64,000 nucleotides of DNA from Caenorhabditis remanei (lineage: Eukaryota; Nematoda; Chromadorea; Rhabditida; Rhabditidae): the NCBI RefSeq assembly GCF_010183535.1, contig NC_071330.1, positions 496,001 to 560,000 on the forward strand, read 5' to 3'. Position numbers and translations under genes: made by a program. The notes below the pieces were generated by a model. It saw only the letters and a program-made list of their open reading frames with translations, had not been told where the DNA came from and did not search any database. Positions 41,771 through 52,632 of this stretch are shown here, in pieces. Positions within the stretch are counted from its first letter, which is position 1, and the number at the start of each line of letters is the position of its first letter.

Positions 41771-43628
41771 AACCTATTCTCCGTAAGACTCGAGCATCAC
41801 CTCTGTATGTAGGGGCGTAGAGCCCACAGGTATGATAGTGTTTACCCAGTTTGTGTGCATATACTATGGGTCTTTGGTAACCCATATGCAAAATTTTGGT
41901 GCCCACCTACCGGTCCCTGGGTTACTGTAGGTGCTCAAAGGTGCAAAACTTAAATTTTTTCTTTTAAGTCGTAGAAGCCCAATTTTTTTAGTGTAGTTCA
42001 TAGACGTTTATAATAATTTTTTCACAAAGTTTCAAAACATTTCAAAAAAATTTTGTCGAGTTATTCGCAAAAAACCAATTTTTTGGAGCATTTTTTCTGT
42101 ATTTTTAAAAATTTCGGTTCTTAAAACAAAAATCCCCCTCGGCAAACTCTATTTAAAACAAAAGTCATTCGATGAGTTTACAAATAAAATATATTTGAAT
42201 AAATTTTAAGTCTTCGCAGAAGTCGAAAAGAGCCCATGTAAAGTACTGAAATTTTCAAAACAAAATATAAGTTAATTTTCTTTATGAAAATGAATAGAGC
42301 ACAATTATCTGAACATTTTTTGTGTTGCACTTCTTTCAATAACTCTATTACATCCTGCTAAAATTTTGAGTTTTTGTCAAAAAAATTTTTTTTTTTCAAA
42401 TTTTTTAAATGTCAAGCTTCAATGATGATGATAGTTTTATTGAGTCAAAATCTAGGAAATTGCTTTAAATATGTGTTTTTGTTCACTCTGAGACTAATGT
42501 GTTAGCTGGGAGTCGTTTTTCCTTTTTTGTTAAGAAGAGGGACCTCCTTTTTTGTATCAAGGTAATGACCCAGAGTGAAACGCAAGATCGTCGACGATAT
42601 TTTATCATAAGATAAATCCTAAAAAGACTAAAACTTAACAACATGTTTTAGGAGTAACAACACTGTTTCCAGAAAGTTGCATACACTTTTCACGTTTGGA
42701 GCGATTTTTTGGTGAAGTCACTTTGAGACATTGTAACTTTGTTTATTTTATAGGATTTCATTAAATTTTGATTGTGGTGAAATAGTGATAAAGTTGGCTA
42801 CAAAAAAGCTAATTGGACCAATCTATCAAAACTGAAACCGGGAGAGATACGGCTCATAACATGAAAATTGACAGTACTCGTGAAATCAGAAAATGGCAAC
42901 TTTCGAAAAAAGGTATCTCGTTGAATGAAATGCACTTATATCTTTCAAAACGTCCCATTATGCATTTTAGGGACTTATGGGTCTATTCACAAGATAGCAG
43001 TAAAGCAAAAAACTGCTTTTCAAAAAATGTTGAAAATTATCATTTTTTTGACAAAGACTCAAAATTTTAGCAGGATGTAATAGAGTTATTGAAAGAAGTG
43101 CAACACAAAAAATGTTCAGATAATTGTGCTCTATTCATTTTCATAACGAAAATTAACTTATATTTTGTTTTGAAAATTTCAGTACTTTACATGGGCTCTT
43201 TTCGACTTCTGCGAAGACTTAAAATTTATTCAAATATGTTTTATTTGTAAACTCATCGGATGACTTTTGTTTTAAATAGAGTTTGCCGAGGGGGATTTTT
43301 GTTTTAAGAACCGAAATTTTTAAAAATACAGAAAAAATGCTCCAGAAAATTGGTTTTTTGCGAATAACTCGACAAAATTTTTTTGAAATGTTTTGAAACT
43401 TTGTGAAAAAATTATTATAAACGTCTATGAACTACACTAAAAAAATTGGGCTTCTACGACTTAAAAGAAAAAATTTAAGTTTTGCACCTTTGAGCACCTA
43501 CAGTAACCCAGGGACCGGTAGGTGGGCACCAAAATTTTGCATATGGGTTACCAAAGACCCATAGCACATCATTATATGAGAACCTGTACCTATGGCACGC
43601 GTTGCTCGAGTCTTACAGAGAACACGTT
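41771..43628. mobile_element. Large foldback transposon inside an F-box exon
   Basis: The left end AACCTATTCTCCGTAAGACT and right end AGTCTTACAGAGAACACGTT are inverted. The arms stay complementary for roughly 600 bases (for example CCTACCGGTCCCTGGGTTAC against GTAACCCAGGGACCGGTAGG). The roughly 700-base centre has no transposase-like ORF. Host sequence joins cleanly if 4 bases (ATAT/TATA) were duplicated: GTGATATAT on one side and ATATAAACAG on the other. Non-autonomous foldback element. Confidence 0.85.
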
Positions 43629-44262
43629 ATATAAACAGAAATCCCACTGGTTATGACAACAGATACGAGAGTACTTTTCACATTCAACGACTCTACAATG
43701 TCCGTTGCTCTCTTAGAAAGAAGAGAAAGAAAAATTCTGAAATCTTTACTATTTGAAAACAATGACTAAGAAATGCACTTACAGCTCATCATAGTCCATG
43801 AGTTGAATCACATGACGTAGAGCCTTATCGGGTAGCTTGAAAAGAAAGAAACGAGATGTCACTATTGCAGGAGGGGTCGTGAATGTGATTCGTTCTGGAT
43901 CTAAGCGTATCCAGAGCGTCTCAAGGGTGTATCCCATTTGAGATATCATTTGCATCAAAACTAGTTCATCATTCAAAATGCGCTGAACATGTGTGTCCTT
44001 CGGATACAATGGCTTCACGACTTCTTTCGTTTTTTTGGAGAGAGACGAGAGGGTATATCTAAAATCAGGATTAAAAATTAAGTTCATTAATTGATCTGAA
44101 AATATGATTTAAACTTACAATTCATTGCTGGTCATCATTTTGGTAACAAGACGAATAACATTGCTTGGTAGGTTGATCAGAGGAAGGGTCATCCCTGCCA
44201 CAAGAGATGGGGATGAATGAAGAGGACAGGAGTAATTGGGAAGAACGGGAGGCCGTAGATAG

Positions 44263-44350
44263 AAATCTCAACCATCTGTCCTACATCAATAAAGGTCAAG
44301 CAAATAAGATAGGCATGGGAAAATTGGATGGGAAAATGGACTGTCGCTGG
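44263..44350 (-). promoter_or_regulatory. Conserved upstream block of the split gene
   Basis: On the minus strand it contains ACAGATGGTTGAGATTTCT, a slightly diverged copy of the block before the other multi-F-box genes. Confidence 0.4.
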
Positions 44351-44539
44351 TTACACAGCGGTTTAGTAAGTACTAAGCACTAACAAGGGAAGCCCTCGAA
44401 GTGTCAGAAGTGTCACTCAAGAATTTGGCCCCTGATAATTTTCAGCGAATCTGAAATAACATTTTGCTAAACTCTTCTGTGAACCTAGTTAGAGCTGTCA
44501 AACATTCTCTAGGATTCAGCTTTTTCACAACCTCCTGAC

Positions 44540-45278
44540 CAGTGTGTGCTTTCGAAATTTTTTTTCGAAAAACGTTGTAATCGAAAGATTTTTCGAAAGA
44601 TTTTTCGAAAAAATTTTCGAAGATTTTTCGAAAACTCTTCGAAAAATATTTGGATCTTTCGAAGATTTTTCGAAAATTTTTCGAAAATTTTCGAGATTTT
44701 TCGAAAATTTTTCGAAGAATTTTTCGAAAATTTTTCGAAGAATTTTCGAAAAATCTTTGGAAATTTCTGGAAGTTTCTAGAAGATTCTGAAAATTTCGGA
44801 AAACATCTGGAAACAAGAATTTCGCTCATGGATAGGCATTTTAGAGTTCCGGAGTACATTTGTGTCCGCCCTCGCATAAGTTCCTTGCCAGTTGACTTGT
44901 TTATTCACTAAAAATGACTCAAATTAAAATTTTATTGGTGCAAAACGTGTCCGATAATACAAATGTGCTCCGGAACTGAAAACTGTTCATCCATAACCGA
45001 AATCCCTGTTTCCAGATTTTTCCCAAAATTTCCGATCACCCCTCAATTTTTCGAAAATTCTTCGAAAATTTTTCGAAAAATTTTCGAAAAATCTTCGAAA
45101 AATTTCTTTCGAAAATTCTTCGAAAAATTTTTCGAAAAATTTTTCGAAAGATTTTTCGAAGGGTTTTTCGAAAATTTTTCGAAATAAATTTTTCGAAGAA
45201 TTTTCGAAGATTCTTCGAAAAATTTTCCGAAAAATCTTACGGAAAATTTTTCGAAAATCTTTCGAAGACACACACTGC
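44540..45278. repeat. TTCGAAAA-rich palindrome
   Basis: Two blocks built of TTTTTCGAAAAATTTTTCGA-type units (44556-44800 and 45045-45265) flank a unique centre. The outer ends CAGTGTGTGCTTTCGAAA and CTTTCGAAGACACACACTG are inverted, and the inner phrases near 44800 and 45000 also mirror (GGAAACAAGAATTTC against AAATCCCTGTTTCC). Open frames of the type FRKIFRKIF on both strands are low-complexity artefacts. Confidence 0.75.
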
Positions 45279-45823
45279 TCCTGACTACCATGCCGGACTA
45301 CTATGCCGATGGTTGGAAAACTGGGGGATATGTGTGAGTAGACATTTCAGCAGACCGCGTGTCACTCAAAAAAGTTTAACCATAGGAAAAGCTTGACGGC
45401 TCATCGGCTCACAGAAGGAACTAGCAGAATTTTATTTCAGATTCGGAATCTACAGACTCGAAAGTGTCAGGTGCCATATTCTTAAGTCGTTTAAAAGAGG
45501 ACACTTCGAGAACTTCCCTTGTAAGATCTATTATAAACTCTAATACGATGAGAAGATGAAAATGAGATGGCATCTAACTCCTTGGGAACTACATATGACC
45601 AGGAATATTCGTTTTCATTTATCAGGATTCCAAAAATAGTGATTCTGCAGCCTTCAGAGCTATATTTATGATTCATCTTAAGATGAGACATTCTATGTCA
45701 GCGAAGAGTCTGTTCAAAAATAATAGCTTACAAAAAGTGCAAAATTTATTAAAATTTATTGAAATGCCAAGCATTATAACAAACAATAAAAGTTTTGATG
45801 AAAAAGCTCGGTTAAAAGTTATC

Positions 45824-47196
45824 TTAATTCCGATCAGTCACACAATGTGGATGCCATACAAACATACTGAACACATCTGAAACCTCTCCAAATGTGATAG
45901 TAGCTAAGGTCCCATCACGTCTCCAAATGTCGACTCCTCCATAAACGGTTTCAACTCTATACCAGCATTTGTTATGTTTGAAATATCTCTTCTGGTCAGC
46001 GGGGAATTTCACGTAACTCAAGTCCCTTAGAACGAGATCTTTATCAGTGGGTCTATAATCCTTGAAACTGATGCAAATTCGTTCCATTCTAGGATTCGAT
46101 CCTTTTGTCCAATGCTTAATGAATCGGTTGACATCTTTTTCGGTTATAACCAATTCTGATACTTCGATATATCGACTATTCATCATTAGCAAGTCGTCCA
46201 ATGTGATTGTAGACGGAAGGCTTGGCTCAATTGCCAGTTCGTCGTAGTTCTGAATCAATACCTCGTTTGGGGGCTTCCCGCTTTCAAATAAATCATTACT
46301 CAGCGACAGAATTTCGGTTGAAAAGTTTTTCAGTATAGACATCACATGAGCCTCTGAACTACTATCGTCACTAATCCAAATTTCATAGCAATTGTTGAAT
46401 GTATCACGGATCTCATTAATATCAAATGTTGTTGAGTCCTCGCCAAACCGTATATCAATTTTCGAGAAATGAAATACTGTCTTAGTGTGATCTAACCATT
46501 TTTTGATACTCAGTCCTTTACTTATCCAGTAGTTGGCTAATTCGCTAAATTCTTTTCCAAACAATAACCACAATTCTTTCCGTGAAGAGAGACTTCTACT
46601 GCTAGAAAATTGCAAATCCGCCGAAAATTGTCTGCCAATTGAGATAAAAATTCTAACTCTTCGCGTTATAGAAACTGACACTTGAGTGCTCTCTATATTC
46701 AGCGACGTCACAGTTTCCTTTAATCTCTTTGAGAGAAATGAGAGGAACAATCTGAAATTTTCGATTGGAGAATTCAGAAAAAAGACAAATTAGAAAACTC
46801 ACATTTCATCATAGTTCATTGATTTAATCACATGACGTATAACCTTATCGGGTAGGTTGAAAAGAGGGAACCGAGATATCATCATTGCAGGAGGATACGT
46901 GAATGTGAGTGTCTCAGTTCGTCTGTTCAAATTCCTTTTGAAGTACGCTTCCTTTGATGACATTTTGAATAAAACTAGTTCATTATTCAAAATGCGCTGA
47001 ACATGTGTGTGCCTCGGATACAATGGTTTCACCGTTTTCTTTGTCTTTTTGGAAAGGGACCACAGGTTGTATCTGAAATAAGGTTACATTTTATTTGAGT
47101 TCGCTACAATATAAAAACTTACAATTCATTGCTGGTCATCATTTGGGTAACAAGACGAATAACATTTCTTGGTAGGTTGATCAGAGGAAGGGTCAT
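45824..47196 (-). CDS. Two-F-box / FBA_2 protein (423 aa)
   Basis: Exons 47196-47123, 47072-46803 and 46751-45824 join in frame to 423 residues. F-box A is near 1-50 (LPLINLPRNVIRLVTQMM), F-box B near 88-137 (FPLFNLPDKVIRHVIKSM), then FBA_2 (INEIRDTFNN, NRFIKHWTKGSNPRMERI). It ends in the aromatic motif FVWHPHC. This is the unfused version of the unit repeated twice in the 705- and 715-aa genes. Both introns are phase 2 inside F-boxes. A conserved upstream block with ACAGATGGTCGAGATCTCTG lies about 70 bases before the start. Minus-strand AATAAA signals lie at about 45745-45765. Expected to be an SCF substrate adaptor; partner and target unknown. Confidence 0.88.
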
Positions 47197-47265
47197 CACT
47201 GCAACAGACGATGAGGGATGAATGAAGAGGACAAGAGCAATTGGGGAGGTATGGAGGCCTTAGAC

Positions 47266-47370
47266 AGAGATCTCGACCATCTGTCATTCCACAATAAAGG
47301 CCAAGCAAATAAGATAGACGTGTTAATTGGATTCGAAAATGGATTGTAGCTGGTTACACAGTGTATTAGT
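47266..47370 (-). promoter_or_regulatory. Conserved upstream block of the 423-aa gene
   Basis: Contains GACAGATGGTCGAGATCTCT on the minus strand, and TGTGTAACCAGCTACAATCC further upstream. It matches the blocks before the other multi-F-box genes. Confidence 0.45.
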
Positions 47371-47784
47371 ATGTACTGCACTAAGATCTACTATAAACTC
47401 AAATATGACTCCTGAAAAACTGCAACCGTGAGGTGAAAGGCTATACAGTCAGGAATGTTCATTGATCAGGATCCCTAGCAAAGCTGTGCGGAATTCCTTC
47501 CTTCAACATTCGACTTCCGTGTAAAATGTTCAGGAAATGTATGAATTCTTCAGAGCTATATTTACGATTCTTCTCAAGATGAGATGACATCTAACTCCTT
47601 GGGAAGTGCAACCCTGCTGCGATTTACGTGACATTCATGTATGACCAGAAAGTGGATTAATGGTATGTTATAATCAGGGTTGACGTACTTATTGTGTAAA
47701 TATAAAACCATCACAAAAAAAGTGTTAACAATAGAGAAATGGGCTCTGGGGTATTCGAAGAGGCAACCTTACCGTTATACAATG

Positions 47785-49563
47785 TTAATTCAAAACTACA
47801 AGCACAAAATACGCATAATTGTTAAACAGAACAGAAGCAGTCGTCCCATCAGCCCTACGCACATCGTATCCACCATTAATGTACGCATAATCGGGATTGT
47901 TGATAAACGGAGGGTTCTCCAAATATCTTCGATGAGTAGAAGGCATCTTTTGATAGTTGATTCCTTTTAGAACGGCCTCCTCGCTGATTCTTCGGTCATC
48001 ATCCGAAGAAAGTTCCAAGTATTCCAATCTAGGATTCGACCCAGCCATCCAGTGTTTGATGAAGCGATTCAAAACTTTTTCACTGAGTTTCTCACTGCTT
48101 ATCGTTATAACCTTACTATTCATTATCAATAGATTATCGATAGCTAATGGAGTCCTCCAGTTTAAGTCAAGATGATTGAAATTTTGAATGAAAACTTCCT
48201 GCAGAAGCTTGTTATTTTCATCTTTGTTTGTAAACGGATTACAGTCCAAGTATAGTTTTTTCACTGGTATGAAAAGTTTCAGAAGATCACGAGCTTCCTC
48301 ATCAGTGTATTCTCGCATTATTTTTAATATTGTGAACGATTCGAATGTTTTCCGGAAAGATTTGAAATGGGGGATCAGTCGTTCAAAAAAGACAGTTGTC
48401 ACTTTCGATTGATGGAAGACTTCAAGGCAGTGACTCAACCAATCCTCGAATCGATAACCTTTTCGGCTCCGTGTGAAACTATGTCGTCCCCTGGTCGAGG
48501 TGACCGTTGGTTTGACCATTTCAGACGGCAAGTTATTAATGGCAACTTGATCGTCTGCAAACGAGCAACGGATGTTTTCGGTGATGCGTTTGTGAATTCT
48601 AATTGAGACTTCCTCTTCGTCAACTTTGATAGTGATTCGAGAAGAGAGGCCAATCGATTTCACCACTTCCTTGCTTTGTTTCGAGACCAATGATAGAGCG
48701 AATCTGAAAAAAAAAACCAGTTTGGAAATTCGTCTACCGCCTTAGACGCGCTCGAATCTTATTTGCTCACTTTTAGGATTGGCGCTCTTTTTACGTGTTT
48801 CAATGAGTTTCATGCTCTAAAAAGCCGTCAATGAGTCGGAGCATCTAGAGTACCTTTGGCGGACCTTAAAAATGTGAAAGTTAAGCGAAAACGTCGAACT
48901 GAAGCTAAATCAGGCGCATCTTTGACGATTAGGTATAACGCTAACCACGGTTTAGTTGGTTCTAATTATTCGTAAGGCGGAAGGTCCGCTTCGCCGAGTC
49001 ACGATGCGTGCGCTTCCCGGTTTATATTGCGAACCGGGCCGACCCGGGCCGGCTCGTAACTCGCTTCAAACGCAATATAATGAGCTCAAAAGTATACCAA
49101 AATGTAGATTTCGACGAGTTCTATGTCACTGATCTCATACGGGCTGGATGGCTATTCGTTAATGTGCCGCGGGACGGGAAAAAGTGCCAAAAAACGCCAA
49201 AATGGCCAAAAAAGCCATTCTAGCCCGGTCCGCGGCACATTAACGAATAGACATCCGCCCCAAATAAAGTCAGTGACATAGAACTCGTCGAGATCTACAT
49301 TTTGGTATATTTTGGAGCTCATAATGTTGCGTTTGAAGCGAGTTACGAGCCGGCCCGGGTCGGCCCGGTTTGCAAGTATGGTAAAAATCCTTGCCACTGT
49401 GTCAGTATTCGGGCGGTTCTATTTCAGATAGTTTTTAATAAGGGCTACAATACAATTAGAAAAAAACTCACTGATCAAATCTTCTCATTAGTAGGACAAC
49501 AAGTTGGAGAGGGTCGTCGGGGAGACGAAGGAGAGGGAAGGGGGGACGGTCACCGTCCTCCAT
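47785..49563 (-). CDS. F-box / FBA_2 protein, second lineage (336 aa)
   Basis: Exons 49563-49472 and 48703-47785 join in phase 2 to 336 residues. The F-box is at about 8-55 (FPLLRLPDDPLQLVVLLM, then FALSLVSKQSKEVVKSIGL). FBA_2 carries NRFIKHWMAGSNPRLEYL. With the divergent neighbour at 49763 it forms a separate pair (MAGSNPRLE, RLPD) distinct from the LINLP/LFNLP genes. The C-terminus is YFVLVVLN and lacks the usual aromatic V-W-H/Y-P-H-C end, so the tail may have changed. The 768-base intron holds a palindromic repeat. The start was chosen as the first ATG with the F-box in frame; only 199 bases separate it from the neighbour's ATG. Confidence 0.85.
49029..49372. mobile_element. Palindromic repeat in the F-box intron (empty TTAA site)
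   Basis: GCGAACCGGGCCGACCCGGG at the left and CCCGGGTCGGCCCGGTTTGC at the right are inverted, and the arms stay complementary to the centre (GCCAAAATGGCC). It is the uninterrupted relative of 17817-19215. At 49163-49172 it shows the single TTAA where that copy has taken the piggyBac-like insertion. Confidence 0.8.
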
Positions 49564-49762
49564 GACTGCAGAAGACGTGAATTACGGGTAGTCGGGGGAG
49601 AGTAGGTCCAACAATTAGTAGAGCAAATAGAGACAAATCTTGCAGATGTATTGCTAGCCGAATCGATGACGTTTGGATAAGGCAAGAACGACGTTCCGAT
49701 ACGCCGCCACATTTGAACGTGTTCTGTTTCTTCCTCACTCCTTATTCACGTCTTCTGCCATC
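49564..49762. promoter_or_regulatory. Short divergent promoter between two F-box genes
   Basis: 199 bases separate the two start codons. No inserted repeat is visible. Both genes probably share control elements here. Confidence 0.45.
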
Positions 49763-51536
49763 ATGACCAATAGAATCCCTCTTCTCCGTCTCCCCGACAA
49801 TGCTATCGAACGTGTTCTTCGACATATAGGAGAACTCGAAACGTGAGTTGGTTTTTGCAGAATTCCGGGATGATTTACATCGTTTTTCTCAAGTACATTG
49901 TCGATAATTCTTCGAAAATTGCCAGGAATTGGTTTTCTATGTCGCTCAGCGGTTGGCACGGTGCCAAAAACAGACTTGGCTGAGTGCCAAGTTCAAGTTT
50001 AGCGTGTGTTTGTCGTATCTTTCAATGAAAAACGCGACGCACACGCAACGCGACTGGCGCGGTAAATTCAAAACTTTTCGTTGCGGACCTTACGTCTCGC
50101 ACCCCTGTGTCTGTTGTAAGACGAGTTTCTTTCGTGAAAAATTGAAGTTCCGCCAACGGTTTCAGAAAAACAAATTTTGCGGGCTGAAGCGCGTCAGGGA
50201 GTTGTGGGCGGAGCTCAAACTGCATGCGGCACAGATGAAATACCACCTAATTCTTTAAAGCAACATTGAATTTAAATTTTAATAGATTTTTCAGCGTTTT
50301 TTGCTGTATATTTGCATATTTTTTAAAGTTTAATCAATTAAAACATGAATTTATCTCGAAATTCAATGTTTTTCGTAGTGAGCGGTATCCGCGCCGCTTG
50401 CAGTTTAAGCTCCGCCCACAGCTCCCTGCAATACTTGTCGGAACTTGATTTTTTCACCACAGTATGCGTAACTGTGACCAAATTTTAAAATGTTTATTTA
50501 CAACCACGCTCTTCCAAAACTAAATAGTTTTGTGGAAACGTGAAAAACACTGAGAAAAAAAAAAGATTTCGATACAGCGCAATTGTGAAAACTGTTTATA
50601 TCAAACAAAAACAAAATCGATCCATTTTTCAGAGTGGCCTTTTCCTTACTCTCCAATCGAACCAAACAGCTGGTCAAGTCTATGAACCTGGAATGTTCGA
50701 TCATCGCAATCGACGCACAGGATGATTTTAAAGTGCGGGTTGTCCCTACCGTTCGTGGGATAACCTTCAAATTCAAAGGTTATCAAGTGTCAATCGATAA
50801 TCCATCCCCTGAAAACATCGAAACAGAGGTGAGTATGGATGGTTATGAATTCACCTATCGCAGACCTGGCTATCGATTCGAGGAGTGGATGAGCCATATC
50901 ATGGAAATATTCCAGTCCAGGAGTATACTTCATTTTAAGAAAAAGCTACCAGATCTGAAGTCTTTCCGGAAATGTCTCGATTCCTATCGGGTAATGTCAA
51001 TATCTGAGGACCTGAATACTATCGACATTCGAGAGATTCTGAAATTGTTCAGTGTCCAAAAGGAACTAGTCCTCGGATCGAACCCATTCTCCAATAAAAT
51101 CGAAAGTAATCCTTTTCTTCACGAAGTTTACATTCAAAATTACGATATGCTCTATCTGGTGGAATGGACTAAGATTGAATTGGACGATTTATTGGCGATG
51201 AATGCGAAATATCTCCAAATCGAATGTCCAATAATCTCGGAGAGAGACCTGAACCGCTTTATCAAACACTGGATGGCAGGGAGTAATCCGAGACTCGAAC
51301 ACCTCGACATATCTTTCGACGGAAGGGTGTGGGACAAGAGTGCTCTATTGAGAGGAATTGAACATCAAGTAATACCTGATGGTTATGTAAGACGACTTCC
51401 GGATTATATCACGGCTTCAGGTGAATACGAATATATTCGTGGTGGATACGATTTTCATAGAAAGGATGGAACAAGAGCTACAGTTCTGCCTAGAATCTAC
51501 GGAGATTATGATTTCCATATTTTTGTCTGGTATTAA
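49763..51536 (+). CDS. F-box / FBA_2 protein, second lineage (327 aa)
   Basis: Exons 49763-49842 and 50633-51536 join in phase 2 to 327 residues. The F-box is at 1-48 (IPLLRLPDNAIERVLRHI, then FSLLSNRTKQLVKSMNL). FBA_2 follows with NRFIKHWMAGSNPRLEHL and ends DFHIFVWY. It is the divergent partner of the gene at 47785-49563 and they are clear paralogues. The 790-base intron carries repeats shared with 27400-27560 (GCGGACCTTACGTCTCGCAC) and an inverted segment around 50105-50440. AATAAA at 51673-51678. Confidence 0.88.
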
Positions 51537-51679
51537 GAATCTGGAAACTGGCGTTGTTATACAATGAATTGGTTCTGAATCCTCACACCGTCAGCTTTCC
51601 ATCATTTATTAACTCTGGCATTTCTAACTTTACTTCTCTCTCGTTAATCACTATAATATATTCCTGCTATCCAATAAAT

Positions 51680-52632
51680 TTTTAAAATTTTGAACGTTTT
51701 AGATGTTTGAAAGCGCATTCTATCAATCAGGCTAATTATCGCCAACAACGAAACGCGCTCCACTAGAATTGGAGGCAATTTGAAAATTTAATTTTTTCAA
51801 TTCGGCCTTTTACTCTGGAATTTTGATACGCAGCTTAATCTACCACTTTTTCAGCCAATTTATGCCCGTTTTCCAGCATTTTTAGTAACTTTTCCGACTG
51901 TTTTGTGTCTTATCAAGATCAATCCTACTGAAAACTGTTTAAAATTTTAAAATTATACAATTATTTTGAATTTCGCGCTACAATTTTGCTGTTTTCAGTG
52001 GAGCGCAGTTGATTTCAGTACTCACGTACAGACCCCGTGTTAAAGATACTGCGGATTTGAAAAGTCTCAATTTCAGACATTTTTTGATAAAATTAACCAA
52101 AAAACCACGGGTTTTTCAGACTTTTTACATTAAAAATGAATAATTTTACTGATTTTCTGCTTTTAATACTCGAATTCCTTGAATTTCTACCCGAAAATCT
52201 GGAAAAATCTTGAAAATTGAGCCGGAACCCTGTGGAAAACATTAAATTTGCCGAGTCCCGCCGATAGTTTTGCAAGCGTGCTCCATTGAACACATGTCTG
52301 CGTCTCCTCGGTCCTCAGACTCTCTTCTTTTTTCAAAGGGAATTCTGCATATTTTCTCTGGAAAATTGAATAGAAAACTGCATGTAATAAAGAATAAAAT
52401 TTATTTTGAAACAATTTTTATTCAAAAAATAATTAAAATTCACACAGAAATCAATTTTTAATATTTATACTACAGTAAAAAGATTGTTCGTGTCGAAACC
52501 CACCCACCCATCTAGTTGCATGCGCCTTTAAATTCTCACCGTACCCCTCAATTGTCATTCAAAAAATCCATAATTTCCGTCCGTCTTCCCCTCGTCTCGC
52601 ACCGAATAAATCGAATAAATCGCCGTTGAAAA
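51680..52632. other. Intergenic region before apc-2
   Basis: AT-rich DNA without coding signal. Short phrases of dispersed repeats are present (GAAACGCGCTCCACTAGAAT near 51750; GTGGAGCGCAGTTGATTTCA near 52000). The apc-2 promoter must lie here, but I see no clear element. Confidence 0.5.

Larger units (their letters stand above)
39010..44192 (-). pseudogene. Four-F-box / FBA_2 gene split by a transposon
   Basis: Same plan as the 705- and 715-aa genes: exons 44192-44119, 44058-43783, 43736-43629 plus 41770-41362 (one exon, split), 40379-40110 and 40060-39010. A foldback element (41771-43628) sits in exon 3, in the first FBA_2 region just after SGISVY. Removing it with a 4-base duplication leaves a 513-base exon that keeps frame, and no other stop or frameshift is visible, so the insertion looks recent. 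As it stands, translation would stop soon after entering the element, giving a protein with two F-boxes only. The downstream half could perhaps be transcribed separately. Like the 715-aa gene it has an acidic insert (DDDEEDEGEGEE) after the last F-box, so these two may be closest relatives. Confidence 0.85.

Noticed and set aside
42813..43070. 85-codon ORF in the core of the large foldback element, considered as a transposase
   Set aside because: Too short, no DDE/D motif, no helix-turn-helix seen, and part of it lies in the inverted arm.
44442..45291. Long overlapping open frames on both strands with FRKIFRKF / KIFEKFS-type repeats
   Set aside because: They come from the self-complementary TTCGAAAA repeat, which is open in several frames at once. 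No splice structure or family resemblance.
49008..49397. Paired ORFs of about 75 codons on both strands with shared NRADPGRLVTRFKR
   Set aside because: The two are mirror images from the palindromic repeat, not genes. Both arms encode the same peptide by symmetry.
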